Assembly: GCF_027922005.1 (NCBI RefSeq)
Contig: NZ_BSEV01000008.1
Location: forward strand, 62,001-126,000
Direction: 5' to 3'
DNA: 64,000 nucleotides
Source of the DNA: Streptosporangium carneum
GTDB taxonomy: Bacteria; Actinomycetota; Actinomycetes; Streptosporangiales; Streptosporangiaceae
The notes below the pieces were generated by a model, which saw only the letters and a program-made list of their open reading frames with translations, was not told the DNA's origin and made no database searches. Positions 8,240 to 15,498 of this stretch are shown piece by piece (the stretch's first letter is position 1; each line of letters starts with the position of its first letter). A program made the position numbers and the translations under genes.

Positions 8240-8698
8240 TCAGAGGGTGTCTCCGTACTCGTCAACGTCGAGTTCCGCCCGAGTGGTCTGCAAGAAGTCG
8301 AGGACACGGCGATCAAGATGCCAGCCCAGCGGCCGAGGCGGAGCCTCTGTTGTTCGCTCTTCCTCGGAGCCCTCCTCGTCATCGTCACCGAAGAAGCGAA
8401 CCACTTGCAGGACGGCGGTGTGTCCAGGCTCATGCCGGTCCAGCTCATCGGCGAGCGCTCCGATCGCCGATGCGTATGGCTCCAATCGGTCAACCAAAAC
8501 CGTGATCATGTCGTCAACGGGCAGGCTCGATCTGGGAACGTTGATCCGCCAGATGTGAACCGCTGGACGAGGAGGTTCGAGTCTCTTACTGGCTCGAATC
8601 GTGACCTCGTCCGCCTCAAGACCCAATCGCGTGGCCATCTCCTCTGCGGACATGCGTTCGCTCTTGAGGGCGAAGTACACATACTGATCCACTTCCAT
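8240..8698 (-). CDS. DUF4279 domain protein
   Basis: 152 residues from ATG 8698. The N-terminal stretch VDQYVYFALKSERMSAEEMA, then a GLEADEVTIRASKR motif and HIWRI strand, match the DUF4279 family, small acidic proteins of unknown function common in actinomycetes and often near toxin/immunity loci. The middle contains an acidic run (GDDDEEGSEEE) and the C terminus LGWHLDRRVLDFLQ. It is a stand-alone gene flanked by relics. An immunity-type role is possible but unproven. Confidence 0.68.
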   Translation of the reverse strand: MEVDQYVYFALKSERMSAEEMATRLGLEADEVTIRASKRLEPPRPAVHIWRINVPRSSLPVDDMITVLVDRLEPYASAIGALADELDRHEPGHTAVLQVVRFFGDDDEEGSEEERTTEAPPRPLGWHLDRRVLDFLQTTRAELDVDEYGDTL

Positions 8699-9105
8699 GA
8701 GACGACTCTAAACAGCCGAGAACCTCCGACTCGCTCAAACGTCCCGGAAAGATCAGGCTCCCCACTGCCGTGCCTTCGGGTGGCACCGCACTCATACCGC
8801 CCTACGATCGCCTGGCGGTGACTGATCTCCGTACCGGGCTGGGGGCGATCGACGGTCCGGGGTTTCGTGCCTCACCCCCGCCTGCCGAGCACCAGGGCGA
8901 CGGAGACGAAGACGCTCCCGTGTTCCTCGCGGGCCCGTTGCGTGCCCGTCAGGAGGGTGATCAAGGGGGGACTCACGGGGAACCACGGGCACTCGATCCG
9001 CTCCCCCGCGGATCGGCGTCCTCCCAGCTCAGCGGCCAGGCGCGATGGAGACTTCCCAAGCAGATAATTCAGATCGCTCTGTTCCGCACCAGCCTGCCCA
9101 GATCG
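8699..9105. other. Intergenic interval with an att-like degenerate repeat
   Basis: No gene seen. Bases 8972-8999 and the following CTCCCAGCTCAGCGGC (about 9021-9036) resemble 9734-9800, the sequence just before the tRNA-Gly relic (shared CGGGGAACCACGG and TCCCAGCT elements). This suggests a second, decayed copy of the tRNA-proximal region. Confidence 0.4.
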
Positions 9106-9615
9106 TTACGAGTTCAGCCAGTATTGAAACAACGAACTCGTAGATTTGAGCACGACGGGATCGCATGGCGGCTCAGGCCAGATCTGCAGGAAATAGTGCT
9201 CAGTCGCGTCCAAGCTCTCCTCTTCATCCATTCCCCTGGCGTGGTATCGCAACCGATATGTTCCGGGACCGGCAGGCAGCCGAGGAAGAGTATGGGCCCT
9301 CCCCCCTTCCCACTCCTCAAGGGAAAGCCGGCCCGATGGGGACTCGTAGCTGATCTCGACGATGTCTTCGTAGCCGTCGAAGTCGGCGCCCGGATCCCGA
9401 TCGGCGACAGCCACCGTGAACCCCACCGTTCCCCACTGAGGGGCCACGGTCAGGAGGGCACTGCCTTTCTTCACTTGGATGATCCCAACGGGGTGGCCCG
9501 GCACGTCGTCAAAACCACCCGCGCTACATCCCTCGTCCACAAGATAGGCCTGGTGGTAATCCACCTCCACATCCAGCTGCTTGACCTGCACGACAGGGGT
9601 TTTATCTCTGGTCAC
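9106..9615 (-). CDS. Hypothetical protein, 169 residues
   Basis: Starts at a GTG (9615) without an obvious Shine-Dalgarno. The product is acidic with beta-strand patterning: VVQVKQLDVEVDYHQAYLVD, then FTVAVADRDPGADFDGYEDI, YRLRYHARGMDEEE and YFLQIWPEPP near the end. The last motif recurs in uncharacterised actinomycete proteins I have seen annotated only as hypothetical. No membrane segment or signal peptide. It sits between two copies of an att-like sequence, so it may be cargo of a small integrated segment. An immunity function is possible but not supported directly. Confidence 0.6.
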   Translation of the reverse strand: MTRDKTPVVQVKQLDVEVDYHQAYLVDEGCSAGGFDDVPGHPVGIIQVKKGSALLTVAPQWGTVGFTVAVADRDPGADFDGYEDIVEISYESPSGRLSLEEWEGGRAHTLPRLPAGPGTYRLRYHARGMDEEESLDATEHYFLQIWPEPPCDPVVLKSTSSLFQYWLNS

Positions 9616-9820
9616 GGGCGGGAAGCATAGACTTCGCCACCGACAGGATCGGCTGTCAGAGGCGGCGCGATCAGGTTGCCGTCAAGTGATGGACGACGAG
9701 CGAGTTTCCCGTGCCTGACGCGTGCCAGAACAGGCGGGGAACCACGGTCACTCACGGGGACTCGACCCGCCCTGACCTGCACCCCCGTTTTCCCAGCTGA
9801 AGGCGGCGAGGTCAGTGGAT

Positions 9821-9866
9821 GATTCCCAGGCTGACAGCGCGGGTTCGATTCCCGTCACCCGCTCCA
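9821..9866 (+). tRNA. 3' half of tRNA-Gly(CCC) (relic or attachment site)
   Basis: From the anticodon loop (TTCCCAG) through the 3' strand of the anticodon stem (GCTGA), the variable bases, a complete T arm (GCGGG-TTCGATT-CCCGT), acceptor 3' strand CACCCGC, discriminator T and encoded CCA. The 5' half (acceptor, D arm, 5' anticodon stem) is absent: the preceding bases cannot pair. A tRNA 3' half alone is the typical product of integrase-mediated insertion. The downstream bases 9867-9911 resemble the usual tRNA-following hairpin. Confidence 0.7.
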
Positions 9867-9973
9867 AGAGCGAAGGCCCGGGTCAGGGACAGGTTTCCGA
9901 GCTGGGCCTGGATGGTTTTCAGCGTCCTTCGTTCCTGCTTCGGTGATCCATGGTCTGGAAACGCCTCTGATGA

Positions 9974-10273
9974 TCAGCTTGCTTCCTGCAGTGGCTGGAA
10001 CTGGACGCTCAGCCGCATCTCCAGGGCCTCCGCGAGTCGCTCCAGCGTCGGGATGGTCGGCATCGTCCCACCCGCCTCGAACCGTGCCACCGCCGGCTGC
10101 CTCAACCCTGTACGCTCGGCCAGCTCGCTCTGGGTCAGACCGAGCTGCTCACGGCGCAGCCGTACCGCCTCCCCCAGCTCAAAACGGATCCTGGCCGCTT
10201 CATGTGCCGCTCCAGCCTCCGGACGGCTCATGATCTCAGCCCGCCTGGTACCCCAGCTTTTGTGCTCGCCCAT
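9974..10273 (-). CDS. XRE-family antitoxin (HigA-like)
   Basis: 99 residues from ATG 10273, with GAGGAG nine bases upstream lying in the end of the toxin frame. A helix-turn-helix is clear: LRREQLGLTQSELAERTGLR followed by QPAVARFEAGGTMPTIPTLE. Such proteins neutralise RelE/HigB RNases and repress their operon. It follows the toxin frame with a three-base gap, the reversed (toxin first) order of HigBA systems. The toxin is N-terminally truncated, so the antitoxin now probably stands alone. An internal ATG at residue 15 could also be used. Confidence 0.8.
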   Translation of the reverse strand: MGEHKSWGTRRAEIMSRPEAGAAHEAARIRFELGEAVRLRREQLGLTQSELAERTGLRQPAVARFEAGGTMPTIPTLERLAEALEMRLSVQFQPLQEAS

Positions 10274-10276
10274 CGC

Positions 10277-10478
10277 TCACTCCTCATCTGCCGTGTGCGC
10301 CTCAGCGATGCACGGCCGCACGACCCGCCACACCCGCTCGATCTCGGCCGACTCGCGCATCCGCTGCTTACGGGGCACCGTCAGCATGATGACCCGCCGA
10401 CCCGGGACGGTCCAGTAGGTAATCCATGCCAACGCGCCCGCGTCCGTGGCGATCGTCCGGCGATCATCACGAGCCCGC
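10277..10478 (-). pseudogene. RelE/HigB-type toxin, N-terminally truncated
   Basis: The minus strand reads about 66 codons ending RMRESAEIERVWRVVRPC then IAEAHTADEE and a stop at 10277-10279. Preceding strands (LAWITYWTVPGRRVIMLTVP) match the C-terminal half of RelE/ParE-type toxins paired with XRE antitoxins. Family members have about 110-120 residues; here no start codon exists before the frame breaks near 10480, where the MarR promoter begins. The RNase is therefore probably dead. Confidence 0.65.
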
Positions 10479-10482
10479 TGGT

Positions 10483-10498
10483 TGTTGATGATGCAACA
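10483..10498. promoter_or_regulatory. Candidate MarR operator in its own promoter
   Basis: TGTTG-ATGATG-CAACA, a perfect 5-bp inverted repeat 28 bases upstream of the MarR start. The same arms recur at 11015-11031 in front of the CoA ligase unit, which suggests autoregulation plus target control. Confidence 0.5.
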
Positions 10499-10526
10499 TA
10501 GACCCTCTGCCGACTACGATCTCCCC

Positions 10527-11012
10527 ATGTCCGAGCGCGCGAATGTCAGTGATCTCGTCCCGATCGCCGAGTTGCTGTCCTATCGCCTGTCACGCACATC
10601 GGCGGCCCTCTCCCGCAGTGCGGCCCTGCGCTACCGCCGCGAGTTCGACGTCACCCTCGGCGAGTGGCGGGCGATCGCCCTGATCGCGTCCGATCCGACG
10701 CTCACCCTGAACCGGCTGGCCCGGCGCGCGGGCCTCGACAAAGCGCAGATGAGCCGTGTCGTGACCAAGCTGACAGAACGGGGCCTGGTCAGCCGGACCG
10801 CGGGGTCAGGACGGACATTCCAGCTGGCGCTCACCGAGACGGGCATAGAGGTCTACCGTGGCCTCATACGCGCGGCGAACGAGCGCGATGCGACGTTCCT
10901 CGCCGTCCTGTCCCCGGAGGAGCGAGAGGTGCTGGTGCGCGCGCTCGACAAGCTCGCCGATCTCGCACTGGACGTGGAACGCCAGGAACGCGACCACACA
11001 AGCAATCTCTAG
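10527..11012 (+). CDS. MarR-family transcriptional regulator
   Basis: 161 residues from ATG 10527; an upstream extension to 10446 looks non-coding. The winged helix-turn-helix is clear: TLNRLARRAGLDKAQMSRVV then TKLTERGLVSRTAGSGRTFQ with the wing. MarR proteins bind short palindromes as dimers and are released by aromatic or thioester ligands. The gene lies directly upstream of an acyl-CoA ligase/nitronate monooxygenase pair on the same strand. Matching TGTTG/CAACA palindromes occur before it and between it and the ligase unit. I infer that it represses that pair and responds to its substrate or the CoA thioester. Confidence 0.87.
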   Translation: MSERANVSDLVPIAELLSYRLSRTSAALSRSAALRYRREFDVTLGEWRAIALIASDPTLTLNRLARRAGLDKAQMSRVVTKLTERGLVSRTAGSGRTFQLALTETGIEVYRGLIRAANERDATFLAVLSPEEREVLVRALDKLADLALDVERQERDHTSNL

Positions 11013-11014
11013 AG

Positions 11015-11031
11015 TGTTGACAACGTCAACA
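11015..11031. promoter_or_regulatory. MarR-type operator before the CoA ligase unit
   Basis: TGTTGAC-AAC-GTCAACA, a perfect 7-bp inverted repeat with a three-base spacer, immediately after the MarR stop codon and 41 bases before the leader ORF start. Confidence 0.62.
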
Positions 11032-11071
11032 GATTTGCGTACTCCTAGAGCCAGCACGAGGAGGTGGCTCT

Positions 11072-11158
11072 ATGGCCGACGCGATCATGATCTGCGCGTA
11101 CGTCGCCCCGGGCGGACCACAGGTCCGGCGCACCGGATCCGGGACGGAGAAAGCTTGA
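11072..11158 (+). CDS. 28-codon leader ORF coupled to the CoA ligase
   Basis: ATG at 11072 with a strong GAGGAGG seven bases upstream opens 28 codons (MADAIMICAYVAPGGPQVRR...). Its TGA overlaps the ATG of the ligase (TGATG), the arrangement of translational coupling. The peptide matches no family I know. It may be a coupling leader, or the N-terminal stub of a deleted gene: the first residues vaguely recall thiolase N termini, but this is too short to assert. The strong ribosome site makes translation likely. Confidence 0.45.
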   Translation: MADAIMICAYVAPGGPQVRRTGSGTEKA

Positions 11159-12786
11159 TGGATCTCAGAACGGCGTGTCCTGTCACCGCGCACGAGGCGC
11201 TGGACCGCGCCGCGCTGCTCGCTCCCGACGTCGAGGCGGTAGTCACCGCCGATGACCGAATCACCTACGCCGAGCTGGCCCAGGAGGTCGCCCGCATCCG
11301 CGCGGCTCTCACCGCCGCCGGCATCGGGCACGGTGACCGGGTCGGCGTCTGTCTCGGCAACGAGCCACGCTGGGTCGCCCTGTTCGTCGCCCTCGGGAGC
11401 GTCGGAGCCGTCACCGTCCCGGTGAACACCCGCTTCACCGCCGGCGAGGTGGAGTACACCCTGCACCACGCCCGCGTCTCCACCCTGTTCGTGGCGGACC
11501 GGGTCCTGCGCGTGGATTTCATCGCGATGCTGCACGAGCTCGGCATCGGTCACGCCGGAACCCCGACCTGCCCGACCCTGCCCGAGCTCACGTCGGTCGT
11601 CGTGCTCGGCGACAACGTCCCCGGCTGGGCGACCGCGTGGTCGGACTTCGTCGACGCGGGGAGCGATGTGGGCGCCGTGCCGCCCGCCGCCGATCCGGAC
11701 GACGTCCTGCTGGTCCAGTACACCTCCGGCACCACCTCGCGACCGAAGGGCGTGCTGCTCACCCATCGCAGCATGTGCGCCGACGCCTTCTTCGCCGGGG
11801 TACGCCTCGGCCTGCGGCCGGGCGATCGCTACCACAGTGCGCGGCCGTTCTTCCACGTCGCGGGGAGCACGCTCTCGGTGCTCGCATCGATCCAGCACGC
11901 CACCACACTGGTGACCATGCCCCGCTTCGAGCCCGCCGAGGCGCTGCGCCTGTTCGAGGCGGAACGGTGCACGCACTTCTCCGGCAACGACACCATCGCG
12001 CTGATGCTGCTCAACCACCCCGACCGCGCCCGGCGGACGCTGCACCTGCGGGGAGCCTGGGTCGCGGCGTCCCCCACCGTGATCCGGCGCGTGATCGACG
12101 AACTCGGCGCCACCGAGTGTGTCGCCGCCTACGGCCTGTCCGAGGCCTCCCCCAACGTCTCGTTGTCCGCCTGGTGGGAGGACGAGGACGTACGGGCCTC
12201 CGGCGCGATGCGCATCCAGCCGGGTGTCGAGGTCCGGATCCGCGCTCTCGACGACAGTCATGACTGCGCCCCCGGCGAACCGGGCTCGATCCTCGTCCGC
12301 GGCTGGAACGTCATGCGGGGCTACCTCGACGACGCCGAGCAGACCGCCGCAACCATCGACGCTGACGGATGGCTGTTCACCGGCGACATCGGCATCCTCG
12401 ACGAGGCCGGGCGCCTGCACTTCGTCGGACGCACGAAGGACATCATCAGAGTCGGTGGGGAGAACGTCGCACCCGCCGACGTCGAGGATGCCCTGCACCG
12501 CCATCCCCGCGTCCATCAGGCCTCCGTGGTCGGGGTCCCCGACGAGCGGTTGATCGAGGTTCCCTTCGCGTTCGTCGTGCTCAACGAAGGCGGTGACGCC
12601 ACCGAGGAGGAGTTGCTCGACTGGTCCCGCGCGCACCTCGCCGGGTTCAAGGTCCCCCGTTACCTTCGCATCGTGGAGGGGTTCGAGGACATCGGGATGA
12701 CCGCGAGCTCGAAGGTGCAGAAGAACCAGCTCGCGGCCCACGCGCGCAAGCTGCTCGAGCAGGACCGCAGCGAGGTGGGAGCGTGA
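11158..12786 (+). CDS. Acyl-CoA synthetase (AMP-forming, ANL family)
   Basis: 542 residues from ATG 11158, with GGAGAAAG upstream. Complete ANL adenylate-forming fold: P-loop A3 motif YTSGTTSRPKGVLLTH, A5 AAYGLSEASP, A7 DGWLFTGDIG, hinge FVGRTKDIIRVGGENV and C-terminal catalytic Lys region ASSKVQKNQL. It activates a carboxylic acid to its acyl-AMP and then CoA thioester in the cytoplasm. The HSARPFFHVAGS motif resembles medium/long-chain and cyclohexane- or steroid-type acyl ligases, but the substrate cannot be read. It overlaps the nitronate monooxygenase gene by four bases (GTGA), so both are made together under MarR control. Confidence 0.9.
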   Translation: MDLRTACPVTAHEALDRAALLAPDVEAVVTADDRITYAELAQEVARIRAALTAAGIGHGDRVGVCLGNEPRWVALFVALGSVGAVTVPVNTRFTAGEVEYTLHHARVSTLFVADRVLRVDFIAMLHELGIGHAGTPTCPTLPELTSVVVLGDNVPGWATAWSDFVDAGSDVGAVPPAADPDDVLLVQYTSGTTSRPKGVLLTHRSMCADAFFAGVRLGLRPGDRYHSARPFFHVAGSTLSVLASIQHATTLVTMPRFEPAEALRLFEAERCTHFSGNDTIALMLLNHPDRARRTLHLRGAWVAASPTVIRRVIDELGATECVAAYGLSEASPNVSLSAWWEDEDVRASGAMRIQPGVEVRIRALDDSHDCAPGEPGSILVRGWNVMRGYLDDAEQTAATIDADGWLFTGDIGILDEAGRLHFVGRTKDIIRVGGENVAPADVEDALHRHPRVHQASVVGVPDERLIEVPFAFVVLNEGGDATEEELLDWSRAHLAGFKVPRYLRIVEGFEDIGMTASSKVQKNQLAAHARKLLEQDRSEVGA

Positions 12787-13736
12787 TCTCCACCTCGGTC
12801 ACCCGCCTGCTCGGAATCGACCTGCCGATCATTCAGGGCGGCATGGCCTGGGCCTCGTCCAGCTCCGCCCTGCCGCTCGCCGTGAGCCGGGCCGGTGGAC
12901 TCGGCGTCGTCGCCGCAGGCCCGATGCGACTCGCCGACCTCACGCGCACGCTCGACGAGATGGCCGCCGGGACCGACCGGCCGTGGGCCGTCAACCTTCC
13001 CCTCTACCGGCGGGGCGCCGACGAGGTGATCGACCTCCTCCTCCAGCGCAGACCACCGGTCCTGATCGCATCCCAGGGCGGGCCGCGGCGCTACCTCGAG
13101 CGCTTCCGCGACGTCGGCACCACGTGCCTGCACGTCGTCGCCGGCACCGAGCACGCCCGCAAGGCCGCGGCGGCGGGCGTCGACGGGCTCGTCGTCGTCG
13201 GCGCCGAAGCGGGCGGCCACCCGCCACCCGCCATGGTCACCACGCAGGTCCTCGTGCGCGCCGTCGTCACCGAGGTCCCCGACATCCCCGTCATCGCCTC
13301 CGGCGGCGTCGCCGACGGCGCGGGCCTCGCCGCGATGCTCGCCCTCGGGGCCGACGCCGCGCAGTTCGGCACCCGATTCCTCGCCAGCCACGAGGCGAGC
13401 GTCCACCCGAACTACAAGGAGGCCGTCCTCGCGGCGACCGTCGACGGCACCCGCGCCGTCGGACGCGAGCTCGGCGTCACCCGCGCGCTCGCGAACGAGT
13501 TCACCGCCCGCATGACCGAACTCGAAGAGTCCAACGCGGACCTCGACGTGCGCCGCAAGGCGTTCCAGGCCTCGACGCTGAGGGACGCCGCGCTGTACGG
13601 CGACGTCACCTGGGGCAAGGTCGAGGCTGGTCAGTCCGCCGGACTCATCCACTCGGTGCTCCCGGCGGCCGAGATCGTCGAGCGGATCGTCGCGGAGTAC
13701 GTCGGCGCCCTTGAGCGGCTCCGCCCACCTCGGTAG
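12783..13736 (+). CDS. Nitronate monooxygenase-like flavin oxidoreductase (NMO/2-nitropropane dioxygenase family)
   Basis: 317 residues from a GTG overlapping the ligase stop. A TIM-barrel FMN protein with LPIIQGGMAWASSSSALPLA at the N terminus, GGLGVVAAG, GLVVVGAEAGGH (phosphate/His region), VIASGGVADGAGLAAMLALG and GADAAQFGTRFLAS. The family contains true nitronate monooxygenases but also reductases that act on acyl-CoA pathway intermediates (for example IpdC in steroid ring degradation). Since it is co-translated with an acyl-CoA ligase, a role on a CoA-pathway intermediate seems more likely than nitroalkane detoxification. This is inference. Confidence 0.85.
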   Translation: MISTSVTRLLGIDLPIIQGGMAWASSSSALPLAVSRAGGLGVVAAGPMRLADLTRTLDEMAAGTDRPWAVNLPLYRRGADEVIDLLLQRRPPVLIASQGGPRRYLERFRDVGTTCLHVVAGTEHARKAAAAGVDGLVVVGAEAGGHPPPAMVTTQVLVRAVVTEVPDIPVIASGGVADGAGLAAMLALGADAAQFGTRFLASHEASVHPNYKEAVLAATVDGTRAVGRELGVTRALANEFTARMTELEESNADLDVRRKAFQASTLRDAALYGDVTWGKVEAGQSAGLIHSVLPAAEIVERIVAEYVGALERLRPPR

Positions 13737-13770
13737 CGGTCGCCCGGCGCGCTTCGGAGCCTGTCGTCGA

Positions 13771-13804
13771 GCATCGGATCTGGGGCGATCACCCGATCCG
13801 ATGC
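13771..13804 (+). terminator. Hairpin after the nitronate monooxygenase gene
   Basis: Arms GCATCGGATC and GATCCGATGC, extended by an inner GGG/CCC pair after one unpaired base, 35 bases past the stop codon. No U tract. Confidence 0.5.
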
Positions 13805-13890
13805 CGGCTCGAGGCACCTTGACAGCACCCGACCTGTCGGGATCCGATATGGGATCAGCAAGCTTTGCCCTTGAGGCAAGGGAGGTAAGT

Positions 13891-13910
13891 CTTGAACGAT
13901 ACTGTTCAAG
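13891..13910. promoter_or_regulatory. Palindrome over the start codon of the AraC relic
   Basis: CTTGAAC-GATACT-GTTCAAG, a perfect 7-bp inverted repeat. It covers the TTG start at 13892, a position where a bound repressor would block initiation. Confidence 0.45.
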
Positions 13911-14020
13911 AAACGCGGATCGGCCACGTCACCACGGCGTTCGCCCATGACTTCGCCGAGTTCCACCACGCCTTCTCCGCCTCGTTCATCCCACTCCACG
14001 TGACCAGCGTCGCACCTGAC
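13892..14020 (+). pseudogene. N-terminal relic of an AraC-family regulator
   Basis: A TTG start at 13892 with GGAGG six bases upstream reads DTVQETRIGHVTTAFAHDFA then EFHHAFSASFIPLHVTS. The DFxEFxxAxSxSFxPLxVTS pattern is typical of the N-terminal ligand-binding domain of AraC-type regulators (AraC_binding_2). After about residue 45 similarity is lost, although the frame stays open to 14185. The helix-turn-helix part of the roughly 320-residue protein is missing. The strong ribosome site suggests the start region is intact but the gene is a stub. Confidence 0.5.
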
Positions 14021-14177
14021 GATCGGCGCACAGCCGCGCGCCTACTGACAGACCAGAGTCCGCCGCTGCGGGCGAAACCGAGCTTGATGAGCCGAACGGG
14101 AGTCGCAGGCGCTGCCTCATCCGCGCCCGCGGCGTCCTCGCTTGCCCTCGCCTCGTCTCCCTCCGGTGAGGAGAACC

Positions 14178-15002
14178 ATGATTAGCGATCTTTCCGAAGT
14201 CTCGATCCGTCGCCCCCTCCACGGACTTCTCGGGGCCGTGGACATCGGCCTCACCAGAACCGGTCCGCCGTCCGCCCTCGTCGGCCGCGTGGTCGTGCTC
14301 TACGACGACCACGGCACCCGCATCACGCACCGTTTCGGCACGGACACCGTCACGTGGACGCGTAGCCCGGGGCGCGAAGACGACGTCTCGGCCTCAGGAA
14401 AGGGTCGCTATGAGGCGTTCCGGATCGCGGACGATCTCTTCTACGTGCAGTTCCACCACACGCAGACGCCGGCGGAGTCCGTAAGCCTCGCGCTCGACTT
14501 CACGAGCGGGCACGCGCTGTCGGTGATCACCCTGATCGGCGACCCCTCACCGGGCCGGCCTCGGGTCCGGCAGCGCTTCACGACGGCGCGGATCGAAGGC
14601 ATCGAGTCGACCATGCTTCCACCCGCGCCGTCCACCGCGCTCACCGGCCGCCGTGTGCTGTGGGAGTACGGCCCCGACCGCGTGTACGAGCACATCTACC
14701 TCGGGCCGCGACAGTACACCTGGCAGTGCCTGGCCGGTTCGGAGGAAGGGCTCGCGGACACCGACGAGTGCACCGCCTACGAACTGCGCCCCGGCATCTT
14801 CCTGTTCGCCTGGCGGGAGAAGACGCTCCCCTGCGCGGCGGTGACGGTCGCCGACCACCGCGACATCCGCAGCATCCGTTCGCGGGGCGTGCTGTTCGGG
14901 CTCGACGAGTCCCGGCAGGTTCTCGCTCATTTCACGCTCGACGGATTCGGCAGGCTGATCGGCACGACGGTCTATCCCGCCGAGTTCGACCCGGCGCGTT
15001 AG
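14178..15002 (+). CDS. MoaF-family protein
   Basis: 274 residues from ATG 14178, with GAGGAG five bases upstream. Two lipocalin-like halves: the N-terminal half includes FGTDTVTWTRSPG and DDLFYVQFHHTQTPAESVSL; the C-terminal half has VYEHIYLGPRQYTWQCLAGS, ADTDECTAYELRPGIFLFAW and REK. The YTWxCLxG...ADTD...W.E signature is that of MoaF (annotated molybdenum cofactor biosynthesis protein F), although true involvement in Moco synthesis is doubtful and MoaF-like proteins occur in catabolic clusters. Here it stands before a terminator and near the esterase and cupin. A ligand-binding or accessory catabolic role is my inference. Confidence 0.78.
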   Translation: MISDLSEVSIRRPLHGLLGAVDIGLTRTGPPSALVGRVVVLYDDHGTRITHRFGTDTVTWTRSPGREDDVSASGKGRYEAFRIADDLFYVQFHHTQTPAESVSLALDFTSGHALSVITLIGDPSPGRPRVRQRFTTARIEGIESTMLPPAPSTALTGRRVLWEYGPDRVYEHIYLGPRQYTWQCLAGSEEGLADTDECTAYELRPGIFLFAWREKTLPCAAVTVADHRDIRSIRSRGVLFGLDESRQVLAHFTLDGFGRLIGTTVYPAEFDPAR

Positions 15003-15012
15003 ACCTGGCTTC

Positions 15013-15046
15013 CCCGGGCCGGACGGCATACGCCGTCCGGCCCGGG
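15013..15046 (+). terminator. Terminator after the MoaF-like gene
   Basis: A perfect 15-bp GC-rich stem (arms 15013-15027 and 15032-15046) with loop ATAC, starting 11 bases after the stop codon. Confidence 0.75.
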
Positions 15047-15070
15047 TGCCCGCACCACCCAACCCCAGGG

Positions 15071-15088
15071 CTGATACATCACGTCTAG
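15071..15088. promoter_or_regulatory. GntR-type operator copy A (divergent form)
   Basis: CTGATACATCACGTCTAG lies 17 bases before the start of the solute-binding-protein relic. It resembles the operator copies at 16569, 29025 and 39687 but is two bases shorter between the half sites. Confidence 0.4.
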
Positions 15089-15104
15089 TATACACAAAAA
15101 CAGG

Positions 15105-15290
15105 GTGAACAACGGCAGAGCGAGGACCGTGCTCATCCTCGGAACGGCGGCCGCGCTGACGGGCGCGGCCGCGTGCGCCGGCGAAGGCTGCGACGCCACC
15201 GGAGAAGACGTACGACCGACGATCCGCTACGGGATCACGCCCCGGGGCTTCACGTCGACGGATCCGCTCCAGGCGCCGCAGCGTGCCGCC
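15105..15290 (+). pseudogene. N-terminal relic of a family 5 solute-binding lipoprotein
   Basis: A GTG at 15105 opens MNNGRARTVLILGTAAALTG followed by a lipobox-like AAACAGEGC. Then comes RPTIRYGITPRGFTSTDPLQ. The latter is closely similar to RPTIRWGVATEGITSMDPVR of the intact solute-binding protein at 23.1-24.7 kb. After about residue 60 the similarity stops and the frame runs into unrelated sequence. This is the stub of a second copy of the transporter's binding protein, still carrying a related operator upstream. It shows that the cluster once had another transporter arm here or that a duplication was deleted. Confidence 0.7.
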
Positions 15291-15498
15291 CCCAAGCGGC
15301 CGTCGTTCGCCACCGGCTGCACCGATCCCCGCGACTCCGGGCGCCGCCCCACGCTCACAAGACCGGGCAAGGCTTGGTTTCACCTCAACCGGCACCGGCG
15401 GCGCCGTCGCTCTTGCTCGCTCTCTCGCATCAGAACATCACGACCGGTCAGCGGATGCTGCCGTTTCCCCTGTTCGACACCCAAAGGAGTAGCCACCG

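Noticed and set aside
9867-9911. Sequence after the tRNA-Gly relic as a strong terminator
   Set aside because: The arms pair only partly (AGGCCCGGGTC against AGGCCCAGCTC); kept only as similarity to normal tRNA-downstream sequence.
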